Assembly: GCA_000499405.2 (NCBI GenBank)
Contig: HG738139.1
Location: forward strand, 8,564-72,563
Length of the DNA stretch: 64,000 bases
Source: Onchocerca volvulus
Lineage: Eukaryota > Nematoda > Chromadorea > Rhabditida > Onchocercidae
Direction of reading: 5' to 3'
This document shows, piece after piece, positions 1-19,800 of the stretch (positions are counted from its first letter, which is position 1; each line of letters opens with the position of its first letter). The translations under genes were made by a program, and so were the position numbers. A model generated the notes under the pieces. The model worked only from the letters and a program-made list of their open reading frames with translations, did not search any database and had not been told where the DNA came from.

Positions 1-2691
<2,691 letters not shown>

Positions 2692-2817
2692 AAAATTCTA
2701 TAATAGTTGAGAATCTTACGAATTTAATTTCGTTTTTTTAATCATATCCATGGAGAATGATAATGATGTATCCGAGACCAATTGGGAATTTTTCAATTTC
2801 AGTTTTTTTTTAGGTGA

Positions 2818-2850
2818 TAATTAAATTGTGGCCATTCCACAATTTAATTA
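2818..2850. repeat. Perfect inverted repeat, 14-bp arms
   Basis: Arms 2818-2831 and 2837-2850 are exact reverse complements around a 5-base loop (ccatt). It lies about 130 bases after the receptor stop codon, so it may be in that transcript's 3' end, or be the remnant of a small foldback element. The rest of 2692-3030 shows nothing. Confidence 0.75.
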
Positions 2851-3039
2851 AATCCTCATCTAGCTTTTCGCTTCAATTGATGGATAGATAGAACAACGAG
2901 ATTGCTTGAATCAAAAGTTATTTCTGTAATAAATCGATAATTCCAAACGGCAAAAATCACAAAGGAAATGTCGAAAATCCGAAATTAGTTTGCAATGTTA
3001 AAGAAAATTCACATATTATCAATCTTGTGAATCCTTATG

Positions 3040-3290
3040 TAAAATATCTGATGCCAAAAAAGACTTGCGCATTTTTTGTGTAAATTATGTGTTGCGCCGG
3101 CAAAGCTTTGCACCTTTATTTAAATTATCTGACTCTATGTAATGCTATCTGGTGCCGACAAAGGTATGCGCATTTTTTGCGATCTTAATGTAGACTGGCG
3201 GTGGCAGTCGTATCTAAACGCGATGACTATATAAGTACTCAACAATTTCCTAGCCTATACACACACACACACACACACACACATTTTCGC
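3040..3290 (+). repeat. Triplicated motif, TATATAAG box and CA microsatellite (LTR- or promoter-like)
   Basis: Three imperfect copies of a unit of about 33 bases occur at roughly 3048-3080, 3087-3120 and 3146-3180; each has a TGCC/TGCG core, a purine stretch and then TTGCGCATTTTTTG or a variant. A TATATAAG box follows at about 3229, then a CA repeat at about 3259-3282. An AATAAA-type signal lies downstream near 3446. Repeats, TATA box and polyadenylation signal in that order resemble a solo LTR, but no TG...CA boundaries or target-site duplication could be fixed. A promoter of an unseen transcript is the alternative. Confidence 0.35.
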
Positions 3291-6390
<3,100 letters not shown>

Positions 6391-6943
6391 GATATTTACA
6401 ATCAACTGCAAACGGTCAATAATGGAGTTGGAAAAATCTTTTTTTTAGATGCGCCAGGAAAAACTGATAAAACATTCCTAATTAAATTGATTCTGGCAGC
6501 AATTCGATCCCAAAATGGCATAGCTTTAGCTCTTGCGCTGTCCGAAATATTTGCAACGTTTTTATCAGGCAGAAAAATTGCTCATTCTGCTTTGAAATTG
6601 CCACTGAACATGCAATTCATTGAAACTCCCACATGCAACATTTTCAAAGCATCTGCCATGGGAAAAGTATTCTGGAAATGTAAATTTATTGTTCGAAGTG
6701 AATGTACAATGGTGCAGAAAAAATTCCTTGAGGCTCTTGATCGATCACTGCAAGTTTTGCGTGGAAACATCAGACCAAATGGGAACGCATTAATATTGCT
6801 TGCAGAAGATTTCAGGCAAACAATACCTTTAATTTCTTGATCGACACCAGCCAGTGAAATATTTGCCTGCAATAGCAGATGCTGTCAGCATTGAATCTTT
6901 ATTATTACCGATATGGCAAGAATTGCAAAAATATTTAAAACTT
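6391..6943 (+). mobile_element. Helitron helicase fragment (PIF1-like), decayed
   Basis: A continuous frame from 6391 to 6837 reads as the start of the helicase domain of a Helitron Rep/helicase protein. FFLDAPG precedes the Walker A position, followed by TFLIKLIL, then AHSALKLPLN, a degenerate Walker B area (IVRSECTM) and NALILLAEDFRQTIP. In intact relatives the P-loop is GGTGKT; here it reads GKTDKT, and the usual DEC of Walker B reads SEC, so ATPase activity is unlikely. A stop lies just upstream (TAA at 6384), another at 6838, and after STPASEI (from 6841) the frame is lost, though decayed matches continue to about 6943. The Rep nuclease part and the element ends were not found. This is an old fossil insertion. 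Confidence 0.8.
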
Positions 6944-7676
6944 TTTTTTTAGAACTAATTTGCTTTTCCAAATCCAAATTTCCACATTCAAATTGTTTTA
7001 TAATAAATAAATTTTGTAATAACAAGAAATACTGAATTTGATAAAACATTGAAATTATTCATCCGTCATGATCACTGCTTTTCTTAATTGATATTATAAT
7101 GGTAACAATAGCTATCATTATTAATCAGCAAATCACTTCACTAAGAAAATTTTATCCAATTCATTCCAAATTTGTCACAAAAAATAAAAGTTCCCCACCT
7201 AACTTTTGAAAAGCCGAAAAGAGACTTTTAATTTCAGCTCCACTTATTAAAAGCTTAGCTAGACTATTTGCAAAACACCATAGAAACAATTTCTATAATT
7301 ATACCATTATTGCAAAATGACAAATGCTGATTACTATTACGTAATTTAATAGACCATGAATTGTTTTCTAAAGCTATAAAATCCATTTCAGATACCGGAA
7401 TATTTTTTGTAGATAAACCAGACAATGAAAACTTGAATTGAATCAAATATATTATAAGAAACACAAAAGAAAAAAAAAACGATTTTAAGGCATTTTCTTA
7501 AAATAACATAAACATTTTAAAACTTCTAATTACTTGAAATACAGCAACAGGTCTCGATTAAAATTCAGGACTTTCCTTAGGAAGCACTGCATTTGCAATC
7601 AGAATTCAATGTTAAATTGAAGGAGGAATAAGCAATCTTAAAACAAAAAATATAAACAAATTAAAAGGTATCACAC
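6944..7676. other. Intergenic, nothing recognised
   Basis: AT-rich sequence between the Helitron fragment and the 3' end of the HP1 gene. It presumably includes the 3' untranslated region of HP1 (minus strand), but I see no clear polyadenylation signal. Confidence 0.4.
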
Positions 7677-9889
<2,213 letters not shown>

Positions 9890-9922
9890 TTTGGCGGAAC
9901 ACTTTTGGAGTGGAATTCAGTA

Positions 9923-10294
9923 ACTAAGCTTAGAAAAAATACCACAAATTCGCTTAAAGAAAAAAATATATAAATTAAATTACAAGCTAAATTATGAACA
10001 ACAAGTTAAGCAGGAACGAAAACGAAAATTGTAATAATATCAGAGCTCTTGTGGTATTACGATCTCCCAAAAAAAAAAAATCTCTCATTGTCCTTGACGC
10101 AAGCGTGATATTTTTTTGTTATCTTTAGGTGCATGTGGAATAATCTCCTCTTCCAAATATACAGACCGCTCGCCAGACTTTAATGTATTCAAACTAAGCC
10201 TTTTAGGGTGGGAGGAATGATAGCTAAGAAGGATGAAATGAACAATCTGTAAAAACTCTACGACAACCCCGTGAAAGACACACGCAAACTTACG
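9923..10294 (-). promoter_or_regulatory. Candidate untranslated first exon and leader intron of HP1
   Basis: Reading the minus strand, a strong donor (GAC followed by GTAAGT) lies at 10294/10293, at the end of a stretch richer in GC (about 10300-10600). An acceptor (CTTAG) lies at 9924-9925, 34 bases before the HP1 ATG. This fits a spliced 5' untranslated exon starting upstream of 10294. A minus-strand open frame here (10085-10333) shows no family resemblance. Inference from splice signals only. Confidence 0.3.
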
Positions 10295-10333
10295 TCTTTC
10301 TCGCGTTTTAAACGCTAAAACAAAACAACACAC

Positions 10334-11556
10334 ATCAACAATAAAGAGTAAGAAAATGGTAAAAGTGCTATTCTAGGGATCGGAAAAGAGCAACATAATA
10401 CAGTATTGTAAGAAAGCACTGAGTATTGAGAGAAAAGCAAAACGAAGAGAAAGCAAAGAGTAATTAAGTCTGAAACATAATGGAAGATTGGTGCAAAGGA
10501 TGAAAGAGGAAAAGTAAATGTTCGATACTAATGTGTGAGGAGAAAATACTACAGGCTCAGGATGGGTCGGGAAACGCGATGCGATGAGATTTTTCGGTTC
10601 ACTTAATTCTCAATTTGTTCAGTTCATTTCGACATTGTGAATTTCATGTTCTAGTGTTTGTTTTCATTTGTTTGTATGTATATTTAATCTGGTTTGATTT
10701 GATTTTCCGGTTGATTCTTAATAAGAATGGGAGGTTATCTCGTTAAATTGCCTTTTGCCAGTACATCCTTAATTGTTAATTTCTTGACTCTGGGAAATTG
10801 ATATGATCAAATTATCAATTCCTTTTTTTCTACCGCTTCTACGGTACTATAAGATTATTTCATCGTACCTGTCCTATTTGGAAAAATACAATTACTAGAA
10901 TATCATATCACCATCTGTTACGAGTCGTTTTTTTAATCATCAGTTCATCTACTTTTTTCATATATTTATTATATTCATGAAATTTTTACGAGACATATGT
11001 AAAGTTTGCGATTGAAGATGAAAGTTGAAAATTGTATTCGGGTAGTATATATGAAAATTACACTCCTAAAAATTAAATTTTCTGTGAAAGTCATACGGAG
11101 AAAATTAAAAGCTATTTTTCGAGATGAAATCAAATTTTTGCTGTGTTTGCGTGAAAGTCACATGGAGAAATGTAAAAGCTATTTCGAGATATGCGTTGAA
11201 AAATTTTGTGAAAAGGAGATATTGCGTTTTGGGGGGGGAGTAAAAACTACGCTTAAAGATGAAATTTCTGTTTTAGAATATGAATAAAAGTTGTACATTT
11301 GAAAATAGAAATTTACTTCATGGCAATCATGAATCAAATTTTAGTTATGATTAACTTCAACATTTTAAATGACAAGAATGAGGAATTATTAGAACAGTTA
11401 GCTAAGGTTTGAAAGTTCTCAAAAATGCGCCTTCTTGAATGCAAAGCTGTATAAAAATTTCAAGTGAAATCAGTGAGAAACACTTGCAATGTTGTATGGT
11501 AAGTAACGAACATTTGCATTTTTATTTAACACATGTATTTTCGTGTTTTATTTCAG
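10334..11556. other. Intergenic between HP1 and PRKRIP1
   Basis: The first part (to about 10640) is less AT-rich and probably contains HP1 promoter sequence. The interval 11000-11290 contains two imperfect copies of a stretch reading roughly gtgaaagtcayayggagaaa (about 11083 and 11151), but its open frame resembles no known protein. No RNA gene was seen. Confidence 0.4.
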
Positions 11557-12847
11557 ATGCCACACGAAGATAAAGAACAGGAAGAAGAGCAAAAAGCTCG
11601 AACTGCTTATGATTTAATACGAATGCGGTTGGAAAGATTACAGAAAAATATTGTATGTTTGTTCTGTTTTAGTTTTTGTCTTTAATCCGATTACGTTTTT
11701 TTTATTTTTCCCTCCCTTCTTCTTACTTTTTTTCATTTTCCCCTCACCCCTCCCTCTCTCCCTCCCCAAATCAATTAGCTTATTCTTCTTTTTTGGTCAA
11801 AATTTTCAATATATTTGGTAAAAAATTTTTTCTCTATAATTCCCCTATGTGTGGAATTAAAGGAGAAACCAGTGTCCATACCACAACGACGAGATGGTCG
11901 AAAACCACGACCGCCGCCGGATTTCGTCCGTAATGTTGTTGGTTCATCAGCCGCAGCTGGAAGTGCGGAATTTCATATTTTCCGGAATAATCGAAAGCGA
12001 GAAATGGATCGGTATTCTTTTTTTTTCCTTAAATTTAACGATGAGTTAAAATTGATTGACATAAAAATAGCAATTCTTCCTGTCTTAACTAAACTATATG
12101 TATTTGGTTAAAATATAATGGACATAACAGATTGGATCATATGAATAATAAAGCGTTACAAGAAGAACTGGATGAGAAATTTTTAATTGAAAGAAGAAAA
12201 CGAAAGGAGGAGGAAGAAAGGAGAACGACTAAGAAACGGCTAAAAAGGTAAGTGCAATTTTCTAAACACTGTTTTCATTATTTTTTAATTTCACATTTTA
12301 CTAGCTGTATATTTCAAGAAAGCGATTGACATCAATCAATGTTATGGTTGAAATCGTTCCGTTTGACTTATTGCTGAATATTATATTGTAATTGGATATT
12401 GCACAATTGTTGTTGTTCTATTTTCGCAGTGCGATCTATCGTTGAATTCAGTTTTCATCAATGGAAATTTTGAAACATTTTGAAAACTAATTTGAACATG
12501 ACTTTTCTATGTTATTGGAAAGTCGATCATTCACTAAAAATTGCTTATATTATTTTTATTTCAGGCAGCGTTACAAACAAAAGATGAAGAATTTGAGAAA
12601 GAAAAATGAAGAGAAAAATTTAGATGAAACTGATGAAGATGATTCGGGATCAAGTTCAGTCAGTGAGAGATCGAAACAAAATGCAAATGAAGAGAATAAA
12701 GAAATTGTCGGAAATTCTGGGATACAAAATGCAAAGTCAGAAATACAAAATATAAGAAAAGCGGAAATGGAGAAAATTAGTGATCCGAGCTTATCAGTAC
12801 AAGATATTTTAGAAAATCTTGTAGAACGGGGAAAAGATGATACTTGA
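11557..12847 (+). CDS. PRKRIP1: PRKRIP1 homologue (spliceosome-associated protein)
   Basis: Four exons in matching phase: 11557-11652, 11863-12011, 12131-12247 and 12565-12847, about 214 residues. The diagnostic segment is in exons 2 and 3: PRPPPDFVRNVVGSSAAAGS followed by EFHIFRNNRKRE and then LDHMN, matching the conserved core of PRKRIP1 (C114). A long charged helix rich in Lys, Arg and Glu follows (exon 3 and early exon 4), then an acidic and serine-rich tail not seen in the roughly 184-residue human protein. In human spliceosomes PRKRIP1 is a helical connector in catalytic-step complexes; a nuclear role in splicing is inferred from that. The ATG directly follows a TTTCAG acceptor at 11551-11556, suggesting spliced-leader addition right at the start codon. 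The gene lies about 400 bases upstream of ABHD16A on the same strand. Confidence 0.9.
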
Positions 12848-12894
12848 TGATTATTTGATACTGTACTTAATGTTCATTCTTTTCTATTCGTTAT

Positions 12895-12900
12895 AATAAA
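12895..12900 (+). promoter_or_regulatory. Polyadenylation signal of PRKRIP1
   Basis: A canonical AATAAA lies 48 bases after the PRKRIP1 stop codon and before the ABHD16A start at 13252. Confidence 0.65.
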
Positions 12901-13251
12901 TATTTATTTTACATTAAATGACATGAATTTTTGTACGTTTACACTCGTATGATACAATTTCGAAATTGAGATGAAAAGACCATATGGATATATATATGCG
13001 TGTTTGTATAATAGTTTTTAATTGATCCATAAGGTTTGTTGTTCAATTTAATTTGTAAAACATTTGGTTAATCTTGAAAAAACGAAAGATCCGTTGAAAA
13101 ACAGGCTTCCAGATATATTGTCGGTTTCGATGTGGGACAAGATATCTTTCCGGCATGCCTCATGTGGTTATTATTTGGGAAATGACTATTGTGTAATTTT
13201 TATTTCTGAATATTTTGTCAAAATCATCAAGTTTCAATAATTAATTTGAAG

Positions 13252-16200
13252 ATGACACCAGCCGATATATTATTTAACTTGATAAAAGGTCCAAAGGTAT
13301 ATGCATACATTCGTCGTCATGATACAGTATTCCCGAGTAATTCATTAGAATATGTGGGTGAAACAATGTTAACAGTTATGAATGGATGTTATACAGTATG
13401 TTCGGTGATTTCACCATTTCTTCTTTTGGTACGTAGTTTTTATTTTCGGATTTGAAAGCAGTCTTTTTTTTTTATCTGGAATTCAAAAGTCTTGGAGGGA
13501 AGATGCTGGGGAAGTTTTACTACTACCCTAACTATCGAGAATCGGGTTATTTTTTTGTTGCGTAATTTTCAAAATAACTTTTTCAAGAATCGTCGAAAAA
13601 ATCTTTGAAAAGAAATTTTTAGTAATTTTTCAGTATTTAATTCAAATTTTCTAGCAAGTATCTTTTTTCTTTGTCTCTTTATTTTTCCTCTCTTTGCGAT
13701 TTTCTAGTTTTATTTTTCCTCTCTTTCCGATTTTCTAGTTTTCCTTTTTTGTAATGAGCAGATTAACTTTATTGATTTTAAAATATATTTATTTTATGTT
13801 AAAACTGTCCATTAAAGGTGAATAATATAATTCGAATAGTCGAACATTATTTATCTCATTTTTTCATCGTAAGTATTACTATTATATATTCGGGAATAGT
13901 AGGTGAGATATTGAAATACCGGAAAATTAGTCTTTAAATTCTTCCAAGTTTCAGATTGCCTACAATCGGTCGTTGTTGAATGGAACAAATTTTATAATGT
14001 TAGTAAAATTTACGGTGACGTATTATGTGATAGCGATTAGTATGAGAACTGCTGGAAGGATATTCAATCCAGAATATCGTCGATTTGCTGATACGTTATT
14101 TGAAGCTCATTTACATGATCGAAATGCAAAAGCACTCTTGCAAGAATATGATTATGAGGTATACACAACAATTCATTACTTTTTTTCATTCATCGGTAAA
14201 ATCCGGAATTCATTACTTCGCGAGAATTTTTGTGCTATGTAAGCTATTTTGAATATAAGAAACTGTTGGATGTTAAAACATCACTTATTTTAAATTTCAG
14301 TTATTTGCTGCACCCATTGATTTTCAAGCTCGTAGACAGTCGCGAAAATATTTCAAAACACCGAGTAGGTTTACAAATGCTGGAAATATGTTATATATCA
14401 CATTACGAGATTGCTTATCTTACAATATAATTTACACTTTTGCACGTGTGCTTATTTATCCTGGTTCAGCAGCATTACTGAACAAAGTAATTCAATCATT
14501 TTTGATCGAGAATCGACAAAAGCTTGTGGTAGAAAAGGTATGATTTCAAATAATTTTTTGAATTTTACTATTTAGTACTTTTTTTTCTTTTTCGTCCCAC
14601 TAAAATTTCCAGTCAATCCAGTTGATCAGTTAATTTACCATTATTTTCGTCCAATTTAATTTTGCAATACTCAAAAGCTTATTTTTTCGGAACTTTCACT
14701 TTCGGCTATTAAGGGTGCTATTCGTGGAGTTTTAATGACATGTGAAGGTAATCAAGTGGATACAATGTTTGTTGACCGTCGAGAACAAGGAGAAAATGGT
14801 GATATTTTGGTTATAACATGTGAGGGAAATGCTGGATTTTACGAAGCTGGCATTATGCCAACTCCACTTGCATTGAACTACTCTGTGCTTGGATGGAATC
14901 AGCCTGGTTAATGCTTTTTCTTAGTTTCGAAAAATCTTTTATAAATCTTTTTTGAAAAGTTAGCCATAAATTAAATCATTTTTTGCAGTAATTAGTACTA
15001 TTTACACAACTTCTATGCCATGCAAAACCTTGTTAAGACACACGGTACTTAGCTTTTCTCGTTTACGTTTTCAATGAGTCGTAACTGCGTGGTTTTTGAA
15101 TGCCGAATGTTCAATAAGGTTTTTTTTTTTTTTTCTTGTACCATAAAATTTTTCAAGAATTGAAGTAAAAAATACAACAAGTAGTAAGAAAGTTTCCAAT
15201 ATCTTTAAAAATGGTGATAGTATCTTTGAGCTAAGTCTCCAAAATCTACCTGAAATATTTCAAAAAACTTTAGGATTTGGTGAAAGTAGCGGTATGCCAA
15301 CACCGAAACAAACAATTGCATCAATTGATGTTGTTATTCAGTATGCAATACATAAATTGGGTTTTGCGGAAAACCAAATTGTTATTTATGCATGGTCAAT
15401 CGGTGGATTTCCGGCAACATGGGCTGCTGCTAATTATTCAAATATCAGAGTAGCTTTTATCTTCCTTTAAATTTGCTAGACTTTGTTCTGAAAATTAATT
15501 TCAAGAAGTAATTAACTGTTTTATGCAGCTATTCCTTTTTCAGGACCAAAAATTTTCAGCATTACACTTTGAATCTACTACTAATTAACGGGTATTATTA
15601 ACATTTGAAAAACCGAAGAAAGAAATTGGAAATGCAAATGTTCTGCGCATATCACTAAAACATTTGGAATTAAGATGACAATAGATTTAGTTTTTAATTT
15701 TTTATACTTTTCCTTTCAGGCTTTGATACTAGATGCTACGTTTGATGATCTTTTGCCTCTTGCTGAAGCTAAAATGCCAACGTCATGGGCTCCATTAGTT
15801 GAATTTATTATTCGAACTTACTTCGATATGCCAATCGCTTTACAGGTTTAACATATTTTTTAGAAAAAAAAAGTTAGGAATAGAATTATCATGTATTGAA
15901 TTCATCGACATAAGTAGTGGAAACAAACATCTATTTATTATAGATATTGTATCACTGTTAATATAAAATGACAAATAGTGCATCGTTATTAAAATTGGTG
16001 CACCATTTATTGAATGATGTTGTATTTTGATATGAAACTTAATCAAACATAAAAAATCAGGTAAACTGATTCTTCGAGAATTTAATGGTCTAAATAAAAC
16101 TGGTATAAAAAGATTATTCTGGGGATTGAGATACAATTAATAAAACTCTCTCTTATTTTTCTTTTTCTATCCATGCTTTTGCGCTAAGAAGATTCAGGAG

Positions 16201-16887
16201 ATATTGCATTTTAGGGATGCCTGATCTTTAGTTTAGGAAAAAAAGCTGCAAAATAATTGAATCAGTAATTTTTTTTTTTTTTTTTTTTTTTGAAAAATAA
16301 TGAATCTGCATGAAACACTGCTATTTATAGAATTGGAAGATTTAATTTTATGCTTTGGATTTTTATCCTTCAATTTCAGCTTATATTTTATTATTATTAC
16401 TGCCATTATTGTTATCAATTATTTATCATCAATTATTAGATTATTGAGTTATTAAATCATTATTATTACTATTATTTTTTATTAGTTATTATTATTTTAG
16501 TTGGCATCATATCATGGGCCAGTGACATTAATCAGACGCACCCATGATGAAATGATCATAACAGCAGAAGGCACAAACGACGAACGCCTTGCTTCAAATC
16601 GTGCAAACAATTTGTTGAAATCACTACTTCGCGCACGACATTCTAATCTGATGAATGATGATGCAGAATTAGCAGTGGATATTTGGTTATCAGCAACTCC
16701 GTTGGAACGAATATCGATGGTTAATGCTTGTCCATTAACATCAACAATGGATAGTACTGAAAGTTTAACCAAACAAGACCAAAATATCTTGATATATTGT
16801 TTATGCTCAAAATATCTGATAGATTTTGATTCCAGTCATAATACTCCACTGGATCTGTCGTTATTCACCATACCGTCATCATTGTAA
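13252..16887 (+). CDS. ABHD16A: ABHD16A-like membrane phospholipid hydrolase
   Basis: Seven exons in matching phase: 13252-13428, 13955-14158, 14301-14537, 14714-14906, 15274-15449, 15720-15845 and 16501-16887, about 499 residues (human ABHD16A is 558). Two hydrophobic segments near the N-terminus (end of exon 1, first half of exon 2) should anchor it in a membrane. The alpha/beta-hydrolase part follows: GFGESSGMPTPKQ, the nucleophile elbow YAWSIGG (Ser about 312), LILDATFDDLLPLA, the acid region RRTHDE (Asp about 387) and the catalytic His in SSHNTPL (about 484). The family hydrolyses phosphatidylserine to lysophosphatidylserine at the endoplasmic reticulum; the same activity is inferred because the triad is intact. 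The first ATG follows an AAG that can act as a trans-splice acceptor, and the gap to PRKRIP1 is only about 400 bases, so an operon is possible. Confidence 0.93.
13680..13741. repeat. 31-bp tandem duplication in ABHD16A intron 1
   Basis: Two copies of a pyrimidine-rich 31-base unit at 13680-13710 and 13711-13741, differing at one base (g versus c). Confidence 0.85.
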
Positions 16888-19800
16888 ATATAACTGAAAT
16901 AGGGTAAAGTCAAATCAGTATGCTACTGTTAACAAAGGACGGTGTATTCTTTTGCTCAAATTTATTCGTTCAATATTATTAATCTTGCAAATACTAAATG
17001 AAAACAAATATTGGTAGCAACGATGAATTTATAATCTTAATATTTGTTTTGCATTTTCATTCAAATTTCGATGGTAAATGTCAGCTTCAACTGGCAGGTT
17101 TTAAAGAGGAATAATTAAACTGAAATAGATTTTAATATGAGGAATTTGTATCAGTGTCAATTTTATTTGCATTAATGAATTTAATGCAATGTTTATAATA
17201 ATTAATTACAGGGAATTCCATTCCTCGAAATTATTATCTGATCAATGACAAATTTAGTTGATTTATTTCTGGAAATATTTCATAACCCTAACATCTCTAT
17301 GACAAAATAAGTGTGACGGCTAGAAAATATGTTATCAAGTATCATTACTTGATAATGCATCTTGGAAAAATTAAAAGATTTTTTCATCCCAGCAAAACGA
17401 TAATGGAAGAAAATGAGGATATTCTTTTCTGAATACTCTTCCAATTTCTTTCAGGCAGTTTTTACATGTTTACTGTGCAATGTTAAGTAAGTTTCAAAAT
17501 GTTCAAATTTTATACGGGTTTTCAGCAATTCATTATTCAAATGCCTGTACATGTTTGTATGCTTGCTGCCTAATGTATGTAATTGTATTTTCTCTTTAAT
17601 TTCAGAATCAAATCATGAGCTTCGATTTTCTCTTTTTAGGCTAAGCTTGTAATTGATCAAAAGAAAAGCTTGTACTGAATATGTTTATTGGCGAGTAAAT
17701 ATGCAAAAGTTTATGCAATGATTTGTTATTTTTCTGAAATCCGGTTTTTTCTAATTCGTTTGAGAACAAATGTCAAAAATTTCGTTGAAATTTAACGTTA
17801 TAATTATTTATAACAAGTTGTTAAATGTTTTATGCAACTTTCTCATGATATTTTATCTCTTTAAAAATCCACAAACTATAATTTAGGTTTCATTTTTTTT
17901 TTTTTGGTATCTCATCTACTTCAATTTTTATCAAGACATGAATAAAGCAGTGAAATATCTCTCATTTAAGTAAAACAAGGAAGGTAGAAGAAGCGAAATT
18001 TATTGTTATTATTAATATTGGATACAAGGTTTTGCAGTTTATCAGATATTTTAGCAAGGGAAAAAAGCAGATTCTGAAGCTAGGATGCTAAAATCCCTCG
18101 AGTTGTATGTGATGCTGATTTATCTAACTTTTTTTGCTAATTTTTATGTAAAGAAGCATGAAACAGTTGCTTTGTTTTCCTGGAAATGGAACATTTTTAA
18201 TTAACGGAGAATTTCTGAGCAAAATGGATGAGACATGCATTATTCACAAGAACATCCATCACTCTAATTCTCTTCAGATAAGATTTCCTCCTCAAGACAT
18301 TATTCCTCTAACGGACAAAGGGAGGGAGTGGGAGGAAGAGGATTGAAAGTTATCTATCTTCATTTTACTCAGGTTTAAGACAGGACAATTTCCATGAGGA
18401 AGATAGTTGCAAATGATGAATCTGGCAAAAAAACAAAGACCTTTTTTTGTTTTTTTCTTCTTTGAATTAATGTAATCATTGATAGTAATAAAATTTGAAA
18501 ATTTTTAGTAAATATAATTATCAAATAAAGCAAGCATCACTTTTTGTACTTTTTCCTCAAATTGCAATTTCCTCAACAGGTATCCTTCCTCACTTTTATT
18601 TCTCTTTTCTGTATGTTTTATACAAAGTTTAGAACTCAAAGTTTCTTAAATTTCACAAAATCATCATTTTTCTTCAACTCTTCATTTGCCTTTTGTAAGA
18701 TTTGCTTTTCTTTACACTATGAGAATTTTTTAGTAAAATTATACAAACGAATTAGCGAACATATCGCACCGAGTGGAATCTAACGATGGTTGCCATTTAT
18801 GTAAACAAAATTTGTTTGCTTGTTCTCTTAAAGCTTTGCCTGAGTAAAACTATAAGGTTGTGTTTGCTGATCGGACCATCTATCTCCTTCTAGTTCTTAT
18901 TTTTTTTTTTTTCTTCCTTCTATCACTTGTATTATTTCAATCTTCTTCTCTTCCATCATTTTGCAATCATCAAATTTTTACAATGTTTCAAATAAACCAA
19001 CCTATCATCTATTTGGACAGTAGTATTAATTTCTTTTCTTATTGTTATATATCTCTGCTATCTAAACAATTCATTTTTATCTTTTTATGAAAGTAAACGA
19101 GAAAAGAAAAATTGGAAATTTCCGTATAGCTTTTCATCTTATACTTTTAATCTCCTCTTTCTTTTAAAATTCATTTCAATATATTTTTCTTCCATTTCCT
19201 TTATTCTTCTTTATTGTACCTGACTTTTCCTTCGCAAAAACTTGCTATGAAAGAGAAAAGATGGAGTTTGGTAGAGCTTTTTTCGGTAATATTTCTTTTT
19301 TTAATGTTGCTATAAAAAAATAAGAAAGTATGCTTTTTTTTTCCATTTTTTGCCATAAGTAAGGAAGAAAAAAGACGATGATTATTATTTTGAAAGTTGA
19401 AAATTGTTGTCTAATGAAATTTGCTATTAACTTTATTTCCGCTCGCAGTACACGTAGGAATAAATGATTATTACAAAATAATAAACATATTTGATAATGT
19501 AGTACATCAATTATTTGGTACTAGATAGCACAGATATAATATATAGTATTAAATTTTATTTTATTTTAAATGATACTATAAGTTTTCTGGCTAGAACAAT
19601 TTTCCTTTTTATCTAATGATTATTTTCACTAATAATGTACAATATATAAATAATACAAGAATCAATGCTATAATACATCAGTTATATGATAAATGAAGTA
19701 CTATAACAACATATACGAACTTGTTCATACGAAATTGGCAAAAGTTTCAATTCGTATGCATAACTTTTAAATATAGTTGAAATTTTCGTCAAAAAAAAAC

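Noticed and set aside
6582..6872. 96-residue minus-strand frame
   Set aside because: Antisense shadow of the Helitron helicase fragment.
10085..10333. 82-residue minus-strand open frame upstream of HP1
   Set aside because: No family resemblance; the same bases are better explained as leader exon and leader intron of HP1.
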